From: Lineus longissimus
Taxonomy: Eukaryota > Nemertea > Pilidiophora > Heteronemertea > Lineidae
Length of the DNA: 64,000 nt
Assembly (NCBI RefSeq): GCF_910592395.1
Contig: NC_088309.1
Coordinates: forward strand, 11,286,501-11,350,500
Reading direction: 5' to 3'
Below are positions 57,401 through 59,685 of the stretch, in pieces (within the stretch, counting starts at the first letter, position 1; the number at the start of each line of letters is the position of its first letter). The position numbers were made by a program, and so were the translations under genes. The notes below the pieces were generated by a model. The model saw only the letters and a program-made list of their open reading frames with translations. It did not search any database and was not told where the DNA came from.

Positions 57401-59685
57401 CCCCCCCCCCGGTCCCAGAGTCGCGTGTGTGTGGGGGGCCATATGGAAGTTGCCCCGGGAATTCTGCTCAGGATGGACTTGTGCAGTAATGGAGGTAATC
57501 CATGGTATTTGAAAATCTTCTTATTTTATCAAAAGTGTTATAAAGGGCACTGCGAATTGAAATTCTCATAATTCTCAATTTTTTCCCTTAGATTTTGATG
57601 ACAGTTTTTCCAATTCCATTTGACTAAAATAATTATGCCTCTCTGACTACATGTAATTGTAGGGTTCTGTTCATCGCCGAGCTATGAATTAAGGCATATC
57701 CCTTGTGTTTTCTGTTTGACAATTTGCCCTCATAATAACACGGATATAGAATATTATGCAGAACTTACGAAAAAGACACTTCTTGCCTTTACTTCCGTGT
57801 TTTGAGCCCAGTGCAAAAAGTAGTCATGTCTGATTAAAGTCAAAGTCTCATGGTCAGCGATGAATCTATTACGCTGACATAATTTCAGGTTGCTGGCGAT
57901 GATTACAGTCTCGCTCAGAGCTTAGTTTGTTGAACAGTATGGTTTACAATGCAAGCTATCATTAGGGAGGGGTTGCCAACGAGCGTTCTGTTGGTGTGAT
58001 AATAATGCATCATAGAACTACTTTCCCTTTTCAAGGCTGTTATTAATTAGTAAGTTTTTTGGGCTGAAGCTGCTTGCTGAATAAATCATATGCTGTCCTT
58101 TCTTCTTTGGTTAATACGGCGGCATTATTCATTGTAATGTTTGAAGTGAAATTCAACCCAGACAGTTGAGAATGTTGAGTAAAAGTGTTAACAAATCCTC
58201 CAAAATGTGTTCAAAACTTTATACCCTTGCATTAAAACAGACTAAATACTGTCAACCGATAGTTACCAAACCTGGAAAATGAAACAACAGTGCAGAAGAA
58301 ACGATTTTTTAAACAGCAGTGTACCTTTTCTTTGGCCATAGATAATTACCTTATTCATCGGTTCATCAAATCCAAACAGTTAAACATCTACAATTGTCAC
58401 GCAATAGCGTCGTGTCCTTAATTACGCTAGCGCGATTCCTGTTTCGTCATTTCCTTCACCGTCATGACTGAACTGCTCGTAATCATTCAGAGTCGTTAGG
58501 AATTGTCTTGCAAATTTTCACCGGCAGAGATTTTGATGAATTCTTCGTTCTAATTAGGTTTCTTGGGCGCTTTTGTTCCCGGCATTCAACTGGCGTCATT
58601 TGGGATACAAGAAAATCCGTAGATGCCTCATCGGTGGCCATTCATTACATTCACCATGTCAATCGTTGGTATCTATACTGAATGGCAATTGCGCTCCGAC
58701 TCATTCAAATGGTAATTAATGATACATTCGAAGAAGCATCCCAGATTGCCTGGATTTTATTGGGCTTATTGCCAATAGTTAGCGCGATATCCTCGGGCTT
58801 CAGAGACAAATTACAGAGTGCCTTGATTGTAGGGAGATCTTCTCCTCGTGAGCATTTAATTATCCTCACCCAGGAAGACAGTCTGTTTCTTCTTTGCCTG
58901 ATTCAATGGTGACACTCAGTTTGTTATGATTTGTTTTGGTTTAAGAAGGCAGGCTGAGAATAAAGTCAGTTTGAGAGAGGGAGATCTATTTAAAAAATTA
59001 GTTTTTGGAAAGGTGGGTACCCTGGATCAAAGGTGTGTAGTGCAAAAAATTGAAAGTTAAAAGGGGGTCACTGTCTTTATCCAGGGGCCTTAAAAATGTT
59101 TGCTGGGAAGCAGCCCGCAAATGAAATAAGTGCCCACTCCATCCCTATTCAAAGAACAGCACAAGCCGGCTTCTAGATCAGTCTCAATTTGTAATCATGT
59201 TTTTCTTGCAGGGGTATTGAGCATTAGAATGCACTCGCTGGGAAGCTGCCCGCAAGCGAATCAGAGTGCCCACTCCTTGACTGGGCAAAGAGCAGCACAG
59301 GCAAACTTCTACATCAGACTTAATTTGTAATCATACTTTTCTTGCAGGGGCATTGAGTATGAGAATGCACTTGCTGGGAAGCAGCCCGCAAGTGAATCAG
59401 ATTGTCCACTCCTTGTCTGGGCAAAGAGCAGCACAGGCAAACTTCTACATCAGACTAATTTTATCATCATGTTTTTCTTGCAGGGGCATTGAGTATGAGA
59501 ATGCACTTGCTGGGAAGCAGCCCGCAAGTGAATCAGGTTGTCCACTCCTTGTCTAGGCAAAGAGCAGAACAGGCAAACTTCTACATCAGACTAATTTTAT
59601 CATCATGTTTTTCTTGCAGGGGCATTGAGTATGAGAATGCACTCGCTGGGAAGCAGCCGGCAAATGAATCGGAGCACAAAGCAAA
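24292..59685 (+). CDS. SCAPER: SCAPER gene, 5' part: 19 exons, continues beyond the window
   Basis: Nineteen exons with GT-AG junctions and consistent phases give 3,359 coding bases (1,119 codons plus 2 bases). Similarity to animal SCAPER (S-phase cyclin A-associated protein in the ER) is strong and colinear: an N-terminal block ([20 protein letters not shown]), the signature [60 protein letters not shown], a long charged coiled coil, then a C2H2 zinc finger (CSLCNVL ... H ... H). The C-terminal third of the human protein is not in the window. In vertebrates SCAPER is ER-associated, binds cyclin A/CDK2, affects cilia (human variants cause retinitis pigmentosa with intellectual disability), and links TTC5-marked tubulin-translating ribosomes to CCR4-NOT in tubulin mRNA autoregulation. 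Introns carry one full DIRS element, SINEs and MITEs. Confidence 0.95.
25419..25581. mobile_element. Pogo/Tc1-mariner-like MITE, copy 1
   Basis: 163 bp, TA-flanked, ends CAGTGGAACCTC and GAGGTTCTACTG (inverted). The body contains CACCTCTCTATTAAGGAC motifs in both orientations. CAGT ends with a TA target duplication fit Tc1/mariner-pogo derived MITEs. Other copies: 34,136-34,317, 35,395-35,483 (truncated), 49,631-49,790. Confidence 0.88.
25688..26126. mobile_element. MITE with AGTCGTA..TACGACT ends
   Basis: 439 bp. The terminal ~24 bp (AGTCGTACTTCCACCTATCA) are an imperfect inverted match to the other end (TGATAGGTGGAACTACGACT). Internal CCCGTGTCT-type motifs also recur in both orientations. 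No ORF. The superfamily is not assigned because the target duplication is unclear. Confidence 0.7.
26269..26358 (+). CDS. SCAPER: SCAPER exon 2
   Basis: Acceptor GCATTTCCAG, donor GAAG|GTAACG. Reads [20 protein letters not shown] and onward to FEEK, ending in phase 0, which matches exon 3. The start may be 26,273 if the alternative acceptor is used. Not clearly conserved; supported by splice sites and phase. Confidence 0.55.
26582..27280. repeat. ~90-bp tandem repeat, about 7.5 copies
   Basis: The unit contains TGCACTGACTTACCACTGCT, AGAATTCACTTTGGAAAGG and GGGTATTCAGCTATTCACAA. Copies start near 26,582, 26,671, 26,761, 26,846, 26,929, 27,016, 27,104 and a degraded one at 27,195. Length varies because of a duplicated GGCACTGCTA in some units. 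Confidence 0.9.
27621..27862 (+). mobile_element. tRNA-derived SINE, copy 1
   Basis: Head resembles tRNA-Met: an A box in GGTAGCGCAGTGG and a B box GGTTCGACTCC. Then a body (GAGTTCAAGTGAGCACCTTC) and a 3' tail with AAAGCGCTTTGAGCG and TGCGCTATATAAAA, ending in ATT repeats. The second copy at 38,157 has the same layout. The tail suggests retrotransposition by a LINE partner. Confidence 0.9.
28544..28877. mobile_element. MITE with TACAGTCCCAGTCACAA ends
   Basis: About 333 bp. The left end TACAGTCCCAGTCACAATTG is an inverted match to the right end GTTGTGATTGAGACTGTA (24 bp, few mismatches), with TA at both edges. No ORF. Related right ends occur at 51,152-51,180 and 51,270-51,296. Likely Tc1/mariner-derived. 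Confidence 0.75.
28970..29117 (+). CDS. SCAPER: SCAPER exon 3 (conserved N-terminal block)
   Basis: Acceptor CTTCTCTTTGTAG, donor GAT|GTAAGG. Encodes [20 protein letters not shown] and [12 protein letters not shown], closely matching the N-terminal block of vertebrate SCAPER. Ends in phase 1. Confidence 0.92.
29601..29890 (+). CDS. SCAPER: SCAPER exon 4 (signature [11 protein letters not shown])
   Basis: Acceptor TCGTTTTCAG, donor AAG|GTGGGT. A Ser/Arg-rich lead is followed by [20 protein letters not shown] and [14 protein letters not shown], the best conserved SCAPER signature. Phase enters at 1 and leaves at 0. Confidence 0.96.
30511..30611 (+). CDS. SCAPER: SCAPER exon 5
   Basis: Acceptor TTTTCTTCCAG, donor AA|GTAAGT. 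Reads [20 protein letters not shown] and onward, continuing the helical block after the signature. Ends in phase 2. Confidence 0.93.
31103..31261 (+). CDS. SCAPER: SCAPER exon 6 (PTSLAWEV block)
   Basis: Acceptor CTTGTTTTCAG, donor GA|GTAAGT. Encodes [20 protein letters not shown] and RVLHFG, matching the conserved segment in vertebrate SCAPER. Enters and leaves in phase 2. Confidence 0.94.
32007..32251 (+). CDS. SCAPER: SCAPER exon 7 (SWADKVK block)
   Basis: Acceptor TTTGCCTTTGCAG, donor GACG|GTGAGT. Contains [15 protein letters not shown], conserved in SCAPER, then an acidic Glu/Lys helix. Ends in phase 1. Confidence 0.92.
32579..33282 (+). CDS. SCAPER: SCAPER exon 8 (large, DGWETVHR block)
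   Basis: 704 bp, acceptor ATGTATTTTCAG, donor GAG|GTAATG. Begins [11 protein letters not shown], which aligns to the conserved GWETV segment, then ~200 low-complexity Ser/Asn/Lys-rich residues and an acidic run ([13 protein letters not shown]). This long divergent stretch corresponds to the variable middle of SCAPER. Ends in phase 0. Confidence 0.93.
33283..33939 (+). other. SCAPER intron 8
   Basis: Contains the partial exon-9 duplicate at 33,779-33,897; otherwise no recognised element. Confidence 0.5.
33779..33897 (+). pseudogene. Partial upstream duplicate of SCAPER exon 9
   Basis: Closely matches the acceptor region and first ~105 bases of the functional exon at 33,940 ([19 protein letters not shown] against [20 protein letters not shown]). 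The acceptor is weakened to TTTTGAG and similarity stops after codons ETY with no donor at the break. The frame is open through the copy, so it is a recent remnant, not an obvious functional exon. Confidence 0.8.
33940..34128 (+). CDS. SCAPER: SCAPER exon 9
   Basis: Acceptor CTACCTTTTCAG, donor GGG|GTAAGT. Encodes [19 protein letters not shown] and a Glu/Thr-rich tail ([13 protein letters not shown]), aligning to the acidic helix of human SCAPER. Phase 0 on both sides. The donor is immediately followed by a pogo-like MITE. Confidence 0.92.
34129..34923 (+). other. SCAPER intron 9
   Basis: Begins with the donor GTAAGT fused to a pogo-like MITE (34,136-34,317). The remaining ~600 bp shows no gene. 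Confidence 0.5.
34136..34317. mobile_element. Pogo-like MITE, copy 2, at the exon 9 donor
   Basis: 182 bp, CAGTGGAACCTCC ... AGAGGTTCTACTG, flanked by TA (34,134-34,135 and 34,318-34,319). The left TA overlaps the donor hexamer GTAAGT, so the insertion target was the TA within GTAAGTA; the +1 to +6 donor bases are kept. Confidence 0.92.
34924..34999 (+). CDS. SCAPER: SCAPER exon 10
   Basis: Acceptor CTTTCTTTCAG, donor GATG|GTAAGA. Reads [20 protein letters not shown] and LAQYDA across the next junction; matches the DWNDVLADYE region of human SCAPER. Ends in phase 1. Confidence 0.9.
35395..35483. mobile_element. Pogo-like MITE, copy 3, truncated at its left end
   Basis: Matches the right half of copies 1, 2 and 4, ending AGAGATTCTACTG then TA. 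The left terminus is missing. Confidence 0.8.
35559..36647. mobile_element. ~1.1-kb modular repeat starting with a GCTCACCTC hairpin
   Basis: Starts with a perfect 10-bp-stem hairpin (GCTCACCTCT, loop TAGC, then the complement) and a CGTC-rich simple repeat (~35,600-35,640). About three ~300-bp modules follow, each with GTCACAGAGGTCAAATG and CACCAGGGGGC; it ends near GAGGTGAGC, which is the inverted form of the start. No ORF. It may be a non-autonomous DNA element, or a Helitron-type end (hairpin) read on the minus strand. Confidence 0.65.
36751..36874 (+). CDS. SCAPER: SCAPER exon 11 ([13 protein letters not shown])
   Basis: Acceptor AACTATTTCAG, donor AAAAG|GTAAAT. Encodes [19 protein letters not shown] and [16 protein letters not shown], almost identical to vertebrate SCAPER. 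Ends in phase 2. Confidence 0.96.
36875..37562 (+). other. SCAPER intron 11
   Basis: 688 bp, no gene, repeat or structured element recognised. Confidence 0.4.
37563..37674 (+). CDS. SCAPER: SCAPER exon 12 (coiled-coil start)
   Basis: Acceptor TGCTCGTTTTAG, donor AAG|GTAAAC. Reads [20 protein letters not shown] and onward, the start of the charged coiled coil. Ends in phase 0. Confidence 0.95.
37885..38025 (+). CDS. SCAPER: SCAPER exon 13 (coiled coil)
   Basis: Acceptor TTGTTTGAACAG, donor AAG|GTGGGT. Encodes [20 protein letters not shown] and KAHEEETK, colinear with the human coiled coil. Phase 0 on both sides. Confidence 0.95.
38157..38407 (+). mobile_element. tRNA-derived SINE, copy 2
   Basis: Same head (GGGGCAGCGGTAGCGCAGTG), B box GGTTCGACTCC, body and GCGCTATATAAGA tail as copy 1, ending in an ATT-rich run. 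Lies in SCAPER intron 13, sense orientation. Confidence 0.9.
38408..39097 (+). other. SCAPER intron 13, distal part
   Basis: Unique sequence apart from the partial exon-14 duplicate at 38,997-39,040. Confidence 0.4.
38997..39040 (+). pseudogene. Partial upstream duplicate of SCAPER exon 14
   Basis: 44 bp matching the first codons of the real exon at 39,098 ([14 protein letters not shown] against [14 protein letters not shown]), preceded by a good pyrimidine tract and AAG acceptor. After the match the frame reaches TAA at 39,051, so inclusion would truncate the protein. No donor follows directly. Confidence 0.85.
39098..39253 (+). CDS. SCAPER: SCAPER exon 14 ([17 protein letters not shown])
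   Basis: Acceptor ATTCTTTCCAG, donor GAG|GTAAGT. Encodes [20 protein letters not shown], identical to vertebrates over the core, then [18 protein letters not shown]. Phase 0 on both sides. Confidence 0.97.
39666..39890 (+). CDS. SCAPER: SCAPER exon 15 (coiled coil)
   Basis: Acceptor TTGATTTTCAG, donor AAG|GTAGGT. Encodes [20 protein letters not shown] and [14 protein letters not shown], colinear with human SCAPER. Phase 0. The next intron (7.3 kb) contains the DIRS element. Confidence 0.96.
40201..40397. repeat. 23-bp minisatellite, left part
   Basis: Unit GAATTGACTCCAGTCATTTG + TCC, about 8.5 copies with small variants (AGTAATTTG). It is interrupted by the DIRS element and resumes at 46,951. 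Confidence 0.93.
40410..40581 (+). repeat. Left inverted terminal repeat of the DIRS element
   Basis: ~171 bp, reverse complement of 46,736-46,906 with about one mismatch. Contains a very GC-rich stretch (GCCGCCAGGCGGCGCC...) with hairpin potential. Confidence 0.93.
40876..43164 (+). CDS. DIRS ORF1, Gag-like protein (762 codons)
   Basis: Uninterrupted ORF. From about residue 45 it is Pro/Ser-rich and basic ([16 protein letters not shown]). Residues ~330-420 hold possible coiled-coil and acidic segments ([20 protein letters not shown]). A more ordered helical C-terminal region follows (residues ~530-680, e.g. [20 protein letters not shown]), and the end is basic (RPRGAGRKR). No zinc knuckle seen. 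The first ~40 residues are hydrophobic and may be leader sequence rather than protein, so the true start may be internal. DIRS ORF1 is thought to be the Gag equivalent. It overlaps the RT ORF by 59 bp. Confidence 0.85.
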   Translation: MFSFPLIIASFLAYLGFPVFLLSLVPFFIWRTPPTASFVSPQRNASGGGKRAAKTPKPSSGSVSGHITRRSSKPPATTPSVSRVPVPAAAAKDAGSDIINVCGPKGDLHPISLQGFNIPRTSGNLPVPLSSAPPSTSPLYPREHPASGPPIAVPVTDAGSRFSVTEDSTGGFSQSLLRNNPSPHGHSRVGPDLITPPPKRHASLVTAFPPSVPPSKRASGSSIPAQELRAFPVSDFVLPEMQAPSYVGQPLGWNQPEVPPPPRSRGVVPMERATQGGHLNSSSEYGQLPLPEDPFARTYGFQGSLMRSPSPQPPVVERSRTSGPEPESGQQLSQLIQMVAGLSDRLSHLEQGSGSSGAPGPIGYPPSDSSILEEFSENESSQPGYRSPNQEELSPEEASILSDMRTLRSLIRAYLPQDLCPTPPELPALSTPTFSLWGQEVDPNPQVSQGSTRALEFLPPSPSVLAVSELLERTIRDSQGAHQRTSIPVLPAVGPEAWCKPGKLFTAQLPPVRQYRADYYRVSSAGCPAAASTSILKDDVQLDQLVPRVTSSSAYRDLRAQEGLAKNTLAVLSYAEHTNLALARSLKDNESLSDDTKSLVTSLSHSIRHAIALSAKTAANSVLLRRDAALGSLNVIRSLQLEGALRTAPMDGSFLFADSVQEAAQAQKDWDKLYAPTATQRAKTSLPNARKIERPQQASGSIPYARQVLPRPTPPSQPAPAGSFRREAEGRRTGKRKNTSSNQGGSGPTKHSFRPRGAGRKR
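43106..45271 (+). CDS. DIRS RT / RNase H / methyltransferase-like polyprotein (721 codons)
   Basis: Uninterrupted, in the +1 frame relative to ORF1. [34 protein letters not shown], and the catalytic YLDD box near residue 237 (HHYLDDWLL). RNase [16 protein letters not shown] (~402), [20 protein letters not shown] (~462), [15 protein letters not shown] (~510). After it, [20 protein letters not shown] and [10 protein letters not shown] match the adenine-methyltransferase-like domain typical of DIRS1-type elements. The last ~180 residues overlap the recombinase ORF in another frame. Expression may need a frameshift from ORF1 or independent initiation. Confidence 0.95.
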   Translation: MDPVRLSTPFAQGVLAGRGDSPLLSPSGRKKEPTPVVGGRLQKFADIWDDWCPKGSPVPNMLRYGVKLDFNRTPPPTTIYPTPVQPPKDPVKASALQAEVATLLEKQAIQVLQDPCSPGFYSHVFLVPKKAGTWRLIIDLSRLNTFLNVPHFKMETTRSIATAIQPNDWAVSMDLMDAYLHVPIHPDYQHFLRFHYEGKTYQFRALPFGLASAPLIFTMIVTAFVAPFHVMGFKLHHYLDDWLLRCKSRELLLQQLQVLKQKVVSAGWIINETKSEFIPSQDFVYVGVRFLTAIGKMLPPLDRIKKILHLVAEFRGRTQAPARRCLSLLGLLNSAADQIPLGRLYMRPIQMFLMSLWKPHRDPLDKLVLIPQYLLKNVWNFWESETRLQSGVDLAPPPPEVSLFTDASLLGWGAHLNNGDMSIRGLWTREETILPINILEMKAVLLAVRALSLRLKNRRVTLFSDNSTVVAYVRRQGGTKSGILCQLTWELYHLCADLGVSICARHIPGNRNILADALSRQNKLVQTEWTLHQEIVDDLCRLWQYPKVDLFATRLNNRLPIYYSPLPDEEALEVDSLTGSWVGLNAYAFPPLPLIQPVLTKILTSHPVRITLIAPCWPNQAWFPALLELLIDHPRSLPTWKHLLWHPLGRCYHQNPGFFKFHAWNLSSCISTREAFRTSLSSACPHLKGGLPLMCIKESGLPSLPGAGRTELIRSLPLYTD
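45055..46161 (+). CDS. DIRS tyrosine recombinase
   Basis: C-terminal part of an open frame that extends from 43,246; the first two thirds of that frame only shadow the RT ORF. The ATG at 45,055 ([16 protein letters not shown]) is a plausible start, giving ~368 residues. SAM-like N-terminal DNA-binding region: [30 protein letters not shown]. Catalytic part: first Arg in [29 protein letters not shown] (H-x-x-R), [15 protein letters not shown] with the nucleophilic Tyr at 46,084-46,086. This enzyme replaces the DDE integrase and inserts circular DNA without target duplication. Overlaps the RT ORF by about 217 bp, as is usual in DIRS. Confidence 0.94.
   Translation: MLPPEPWIFQVSRLELIQLHLHQRGFSDIAVKRMSAPQRGSTLDVYQGKWSTFTSWCRENGVNPISPSIYRLVDFLIELFTERQLSVTAIKGYKSAIASTLRVLSTWDLRWEDQITPLFRGMLLERPRPVHNTPKWDLSVVLKVLMRHPFEPMSISSMKYLTLKTVFLVALATAQRRSELHALSFKKLAFREGGEVILAFIPGFLAKNQGPAASRPPVTIPSLSGTISYDLPDRTLCPVRALKFYINRTKPPGIRQGRERLFLSYKEGNKREIAAATISRWIVETIRLSYNTLKTSSDLRALANISAHEVRALATSWANYRGVALQEVVSAACWSNHSTFSRFYLRDVSSLVDGMHTIGPIVSAGHVV
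46591..46686 (+). repeat. Internal complementary region of the DIRS element
   Basis: 96 bp that is the reverse complement of the joined element ends: the first half matches the left extremity (40,398-40,432) and the second half matches the right extremity (46,886-46,950). In the DIRS1 replication model it templates joining of the ends into a circle. It predicts the circle junction ATGGGCATTT/TGTGTCATTC. Confidence 0.92.
46736..46906 (-). repeat. Right inverted terminal repeat of the DIRS element
   Basis: Reverse complement of 40,410-40,581, followed by a right extension to 46,950. Confidence 0.93.
46951..47023. repeat. 23-bp minisatellite, right part
   Basis: About three units of the same repeat as 40,201-40,397, resuming in register after the DIRS element. 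Confidence 0.92.
47193..47351 (+). CDS. SCAPER: SCAPER exon 16 (first half of the zinc finger)
   Basis: Acceptor GTTTACTTGCAG, donor CTG|GTAAGT. Ends [19 protein letters not shown], giving the two cysteines of the C2H2 finger. Phase 0. Confidence 0.96.
48034..48432 (+). repeat. ~400-bp dispersed repeat shared with the short recombinase element
   Basis: Matches 19,659-20,064 almost throughout, and partly the inverse of 17,945-18,205 (AGGCCTATCAATTAGACGAG ... GATGCGTCGCGGTCAAACAT). Here it stands without the CACCCCACGTG termini, so it is an independent repeat captured by the short element. No coding. Confidence 0.85.
49103..49540. repeat. Tandem duplication, ~215-bp unit, two copies
   Basis: CTTCGCTGATATTG at 49,106 and 49,321. 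Both copies contain AAAAAGGATCAACACTGCAT and TTTTCCAAAACAATGATCTC. Confidence 0.9.
49631..49790. mobile_element. Pogo-like MITE, copy 4
   Basis: 160 bp, CAGTGTAACCTCC ... AGAGGTTCTACTG, flanked by TA on both sides. Confidence 0.9.
50320..50450 (-). repeat. Diverged dispersed repeat, copy 1
   Basis: On the minus strand it shares GGTAAAgCtGctGGGTTcGA-type sequence and GATCGC / GCAGCAACGAAAATTGC motifs with 54,225-54,450 and 63,760-63,950. Relationship is weak but the order of motifs is kept. Confidence 0.4.
50757..50858 (+). CDS. SCAPER: SCAPER exon 17 (second half of the zinc finger)
   Basis: Acceptor GTCTTTTCAG, donor ATT|GTAAGT. Reads [20 protein letters not shown]; the two histidines (LSHLRGKKH) complete the finger begun in exon 16. 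The intron therefore splits the finger, an organisation to compare across animals. Confidence 0.95.
51100..51300. repeat. Two tandem right-end fragments of the 28,544-type MITE
   Basis: GGGATGTCACTTGTGATTG, then AGACTGTA or GGACTGTA, at 51,154 and 51,269, each preceded by a CTATGTACA..GCACATA stretch; the pair forms a ~115-bp tandem duplication. Confidence 0.7.
54225..54450 (+). repeat. Diverged dispersed repeat, copy 2
   Basis: Contains GGTAAAACCAGTAATCGCTT, TTTGAACTGTGCGTG and GGTCGCAGCAAG; the first motif recurs at 63,820 and, weakly inverted, at 50,400. Class unknown. Confidence 0.4.
54773..54903 (+). CDS. SCAPER: SCAPER exon 18
   Basis: Acceptor TTTTCATTTTAG, donor CAG|GTACGT. Encodes [20 protein letters not shown] and [17 protein letters not shown], aligning to the KNKKKAKKIKARM region after the finger. 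Ends in phase 2. Confidence 0.9.
55526..55713. repeat. 21-bp minisatellite, about nine copies
   Basis: Unit GGTTGTGACTTTGTCTTCAC + T with variants. Because 21 is a multiple of three it is open in several frames (KVTTSED on the minus strand), but there is no start, splice or composition evidence for translation. Confidence 0.92.
56360..56712. repeat. Tandem duplication, ~187-bp unit, two copies
   Basis: GGATGTTAGTTGCTTTTGTT, GGGAAGTCAGTCATAGGGTC and AGAGGTAAAAAGTAGGCCAA recur 187 bp apart. On the minus strand both copies read [19 protein letters not shown], so it may derive from a coding fragment of an element; not recognised. Confidence 0.85.
59095..59619 (+). repeat. 136-bp tandem array of SCAPER exon 19 plus its acceptor (four decoy copies)
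   Basis: Exon-like segments begin at 59,212, 59,348 and 59,484, exactly 136 bp apart and 136 bp before the functional exon at 59,620. Each is preceded by TTTCTTGCAG. An older copy starts near 59,085 with a 9-bp deletion. Decoys match the first ~50 bp of the exon (GGCATTGAGTATGAGAATGC) but lack the donor: where the real exon has AAAGCAAAGTAAGT they continue into intron-like sequence. Decoy 59,212 reaches a stop within five codons and decoy 59,484 reaches TAG after about 24. Confidence 0.9.
59620..59685 (+). CDS. SCAPER: SCAPER exon 19, last exon in the window
   Basis: Acceptor TTTTTCTTGCAG, donor AA|GTAAGT. Reads [20 protein letters not shown], fitting the AKEYESLMETKNSGSDSPYK segment of human SCAPER. 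Phase 2 in and out. It is the only member of its 136-bp array with a donor. Confidence 0.85.

Larger units (their letters stand above)
54904..59094 (+). other. SCAPER intron 18, before the exon-19 array
   Basis: Holds a 21-bp minisatellite, a ~187-bp tandem duplication and a poly-C tract (57,399-57,412). 57,500-58,950 is unique with many TAATTA-type motifs. No gene recognised. Confidence 0.5.
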
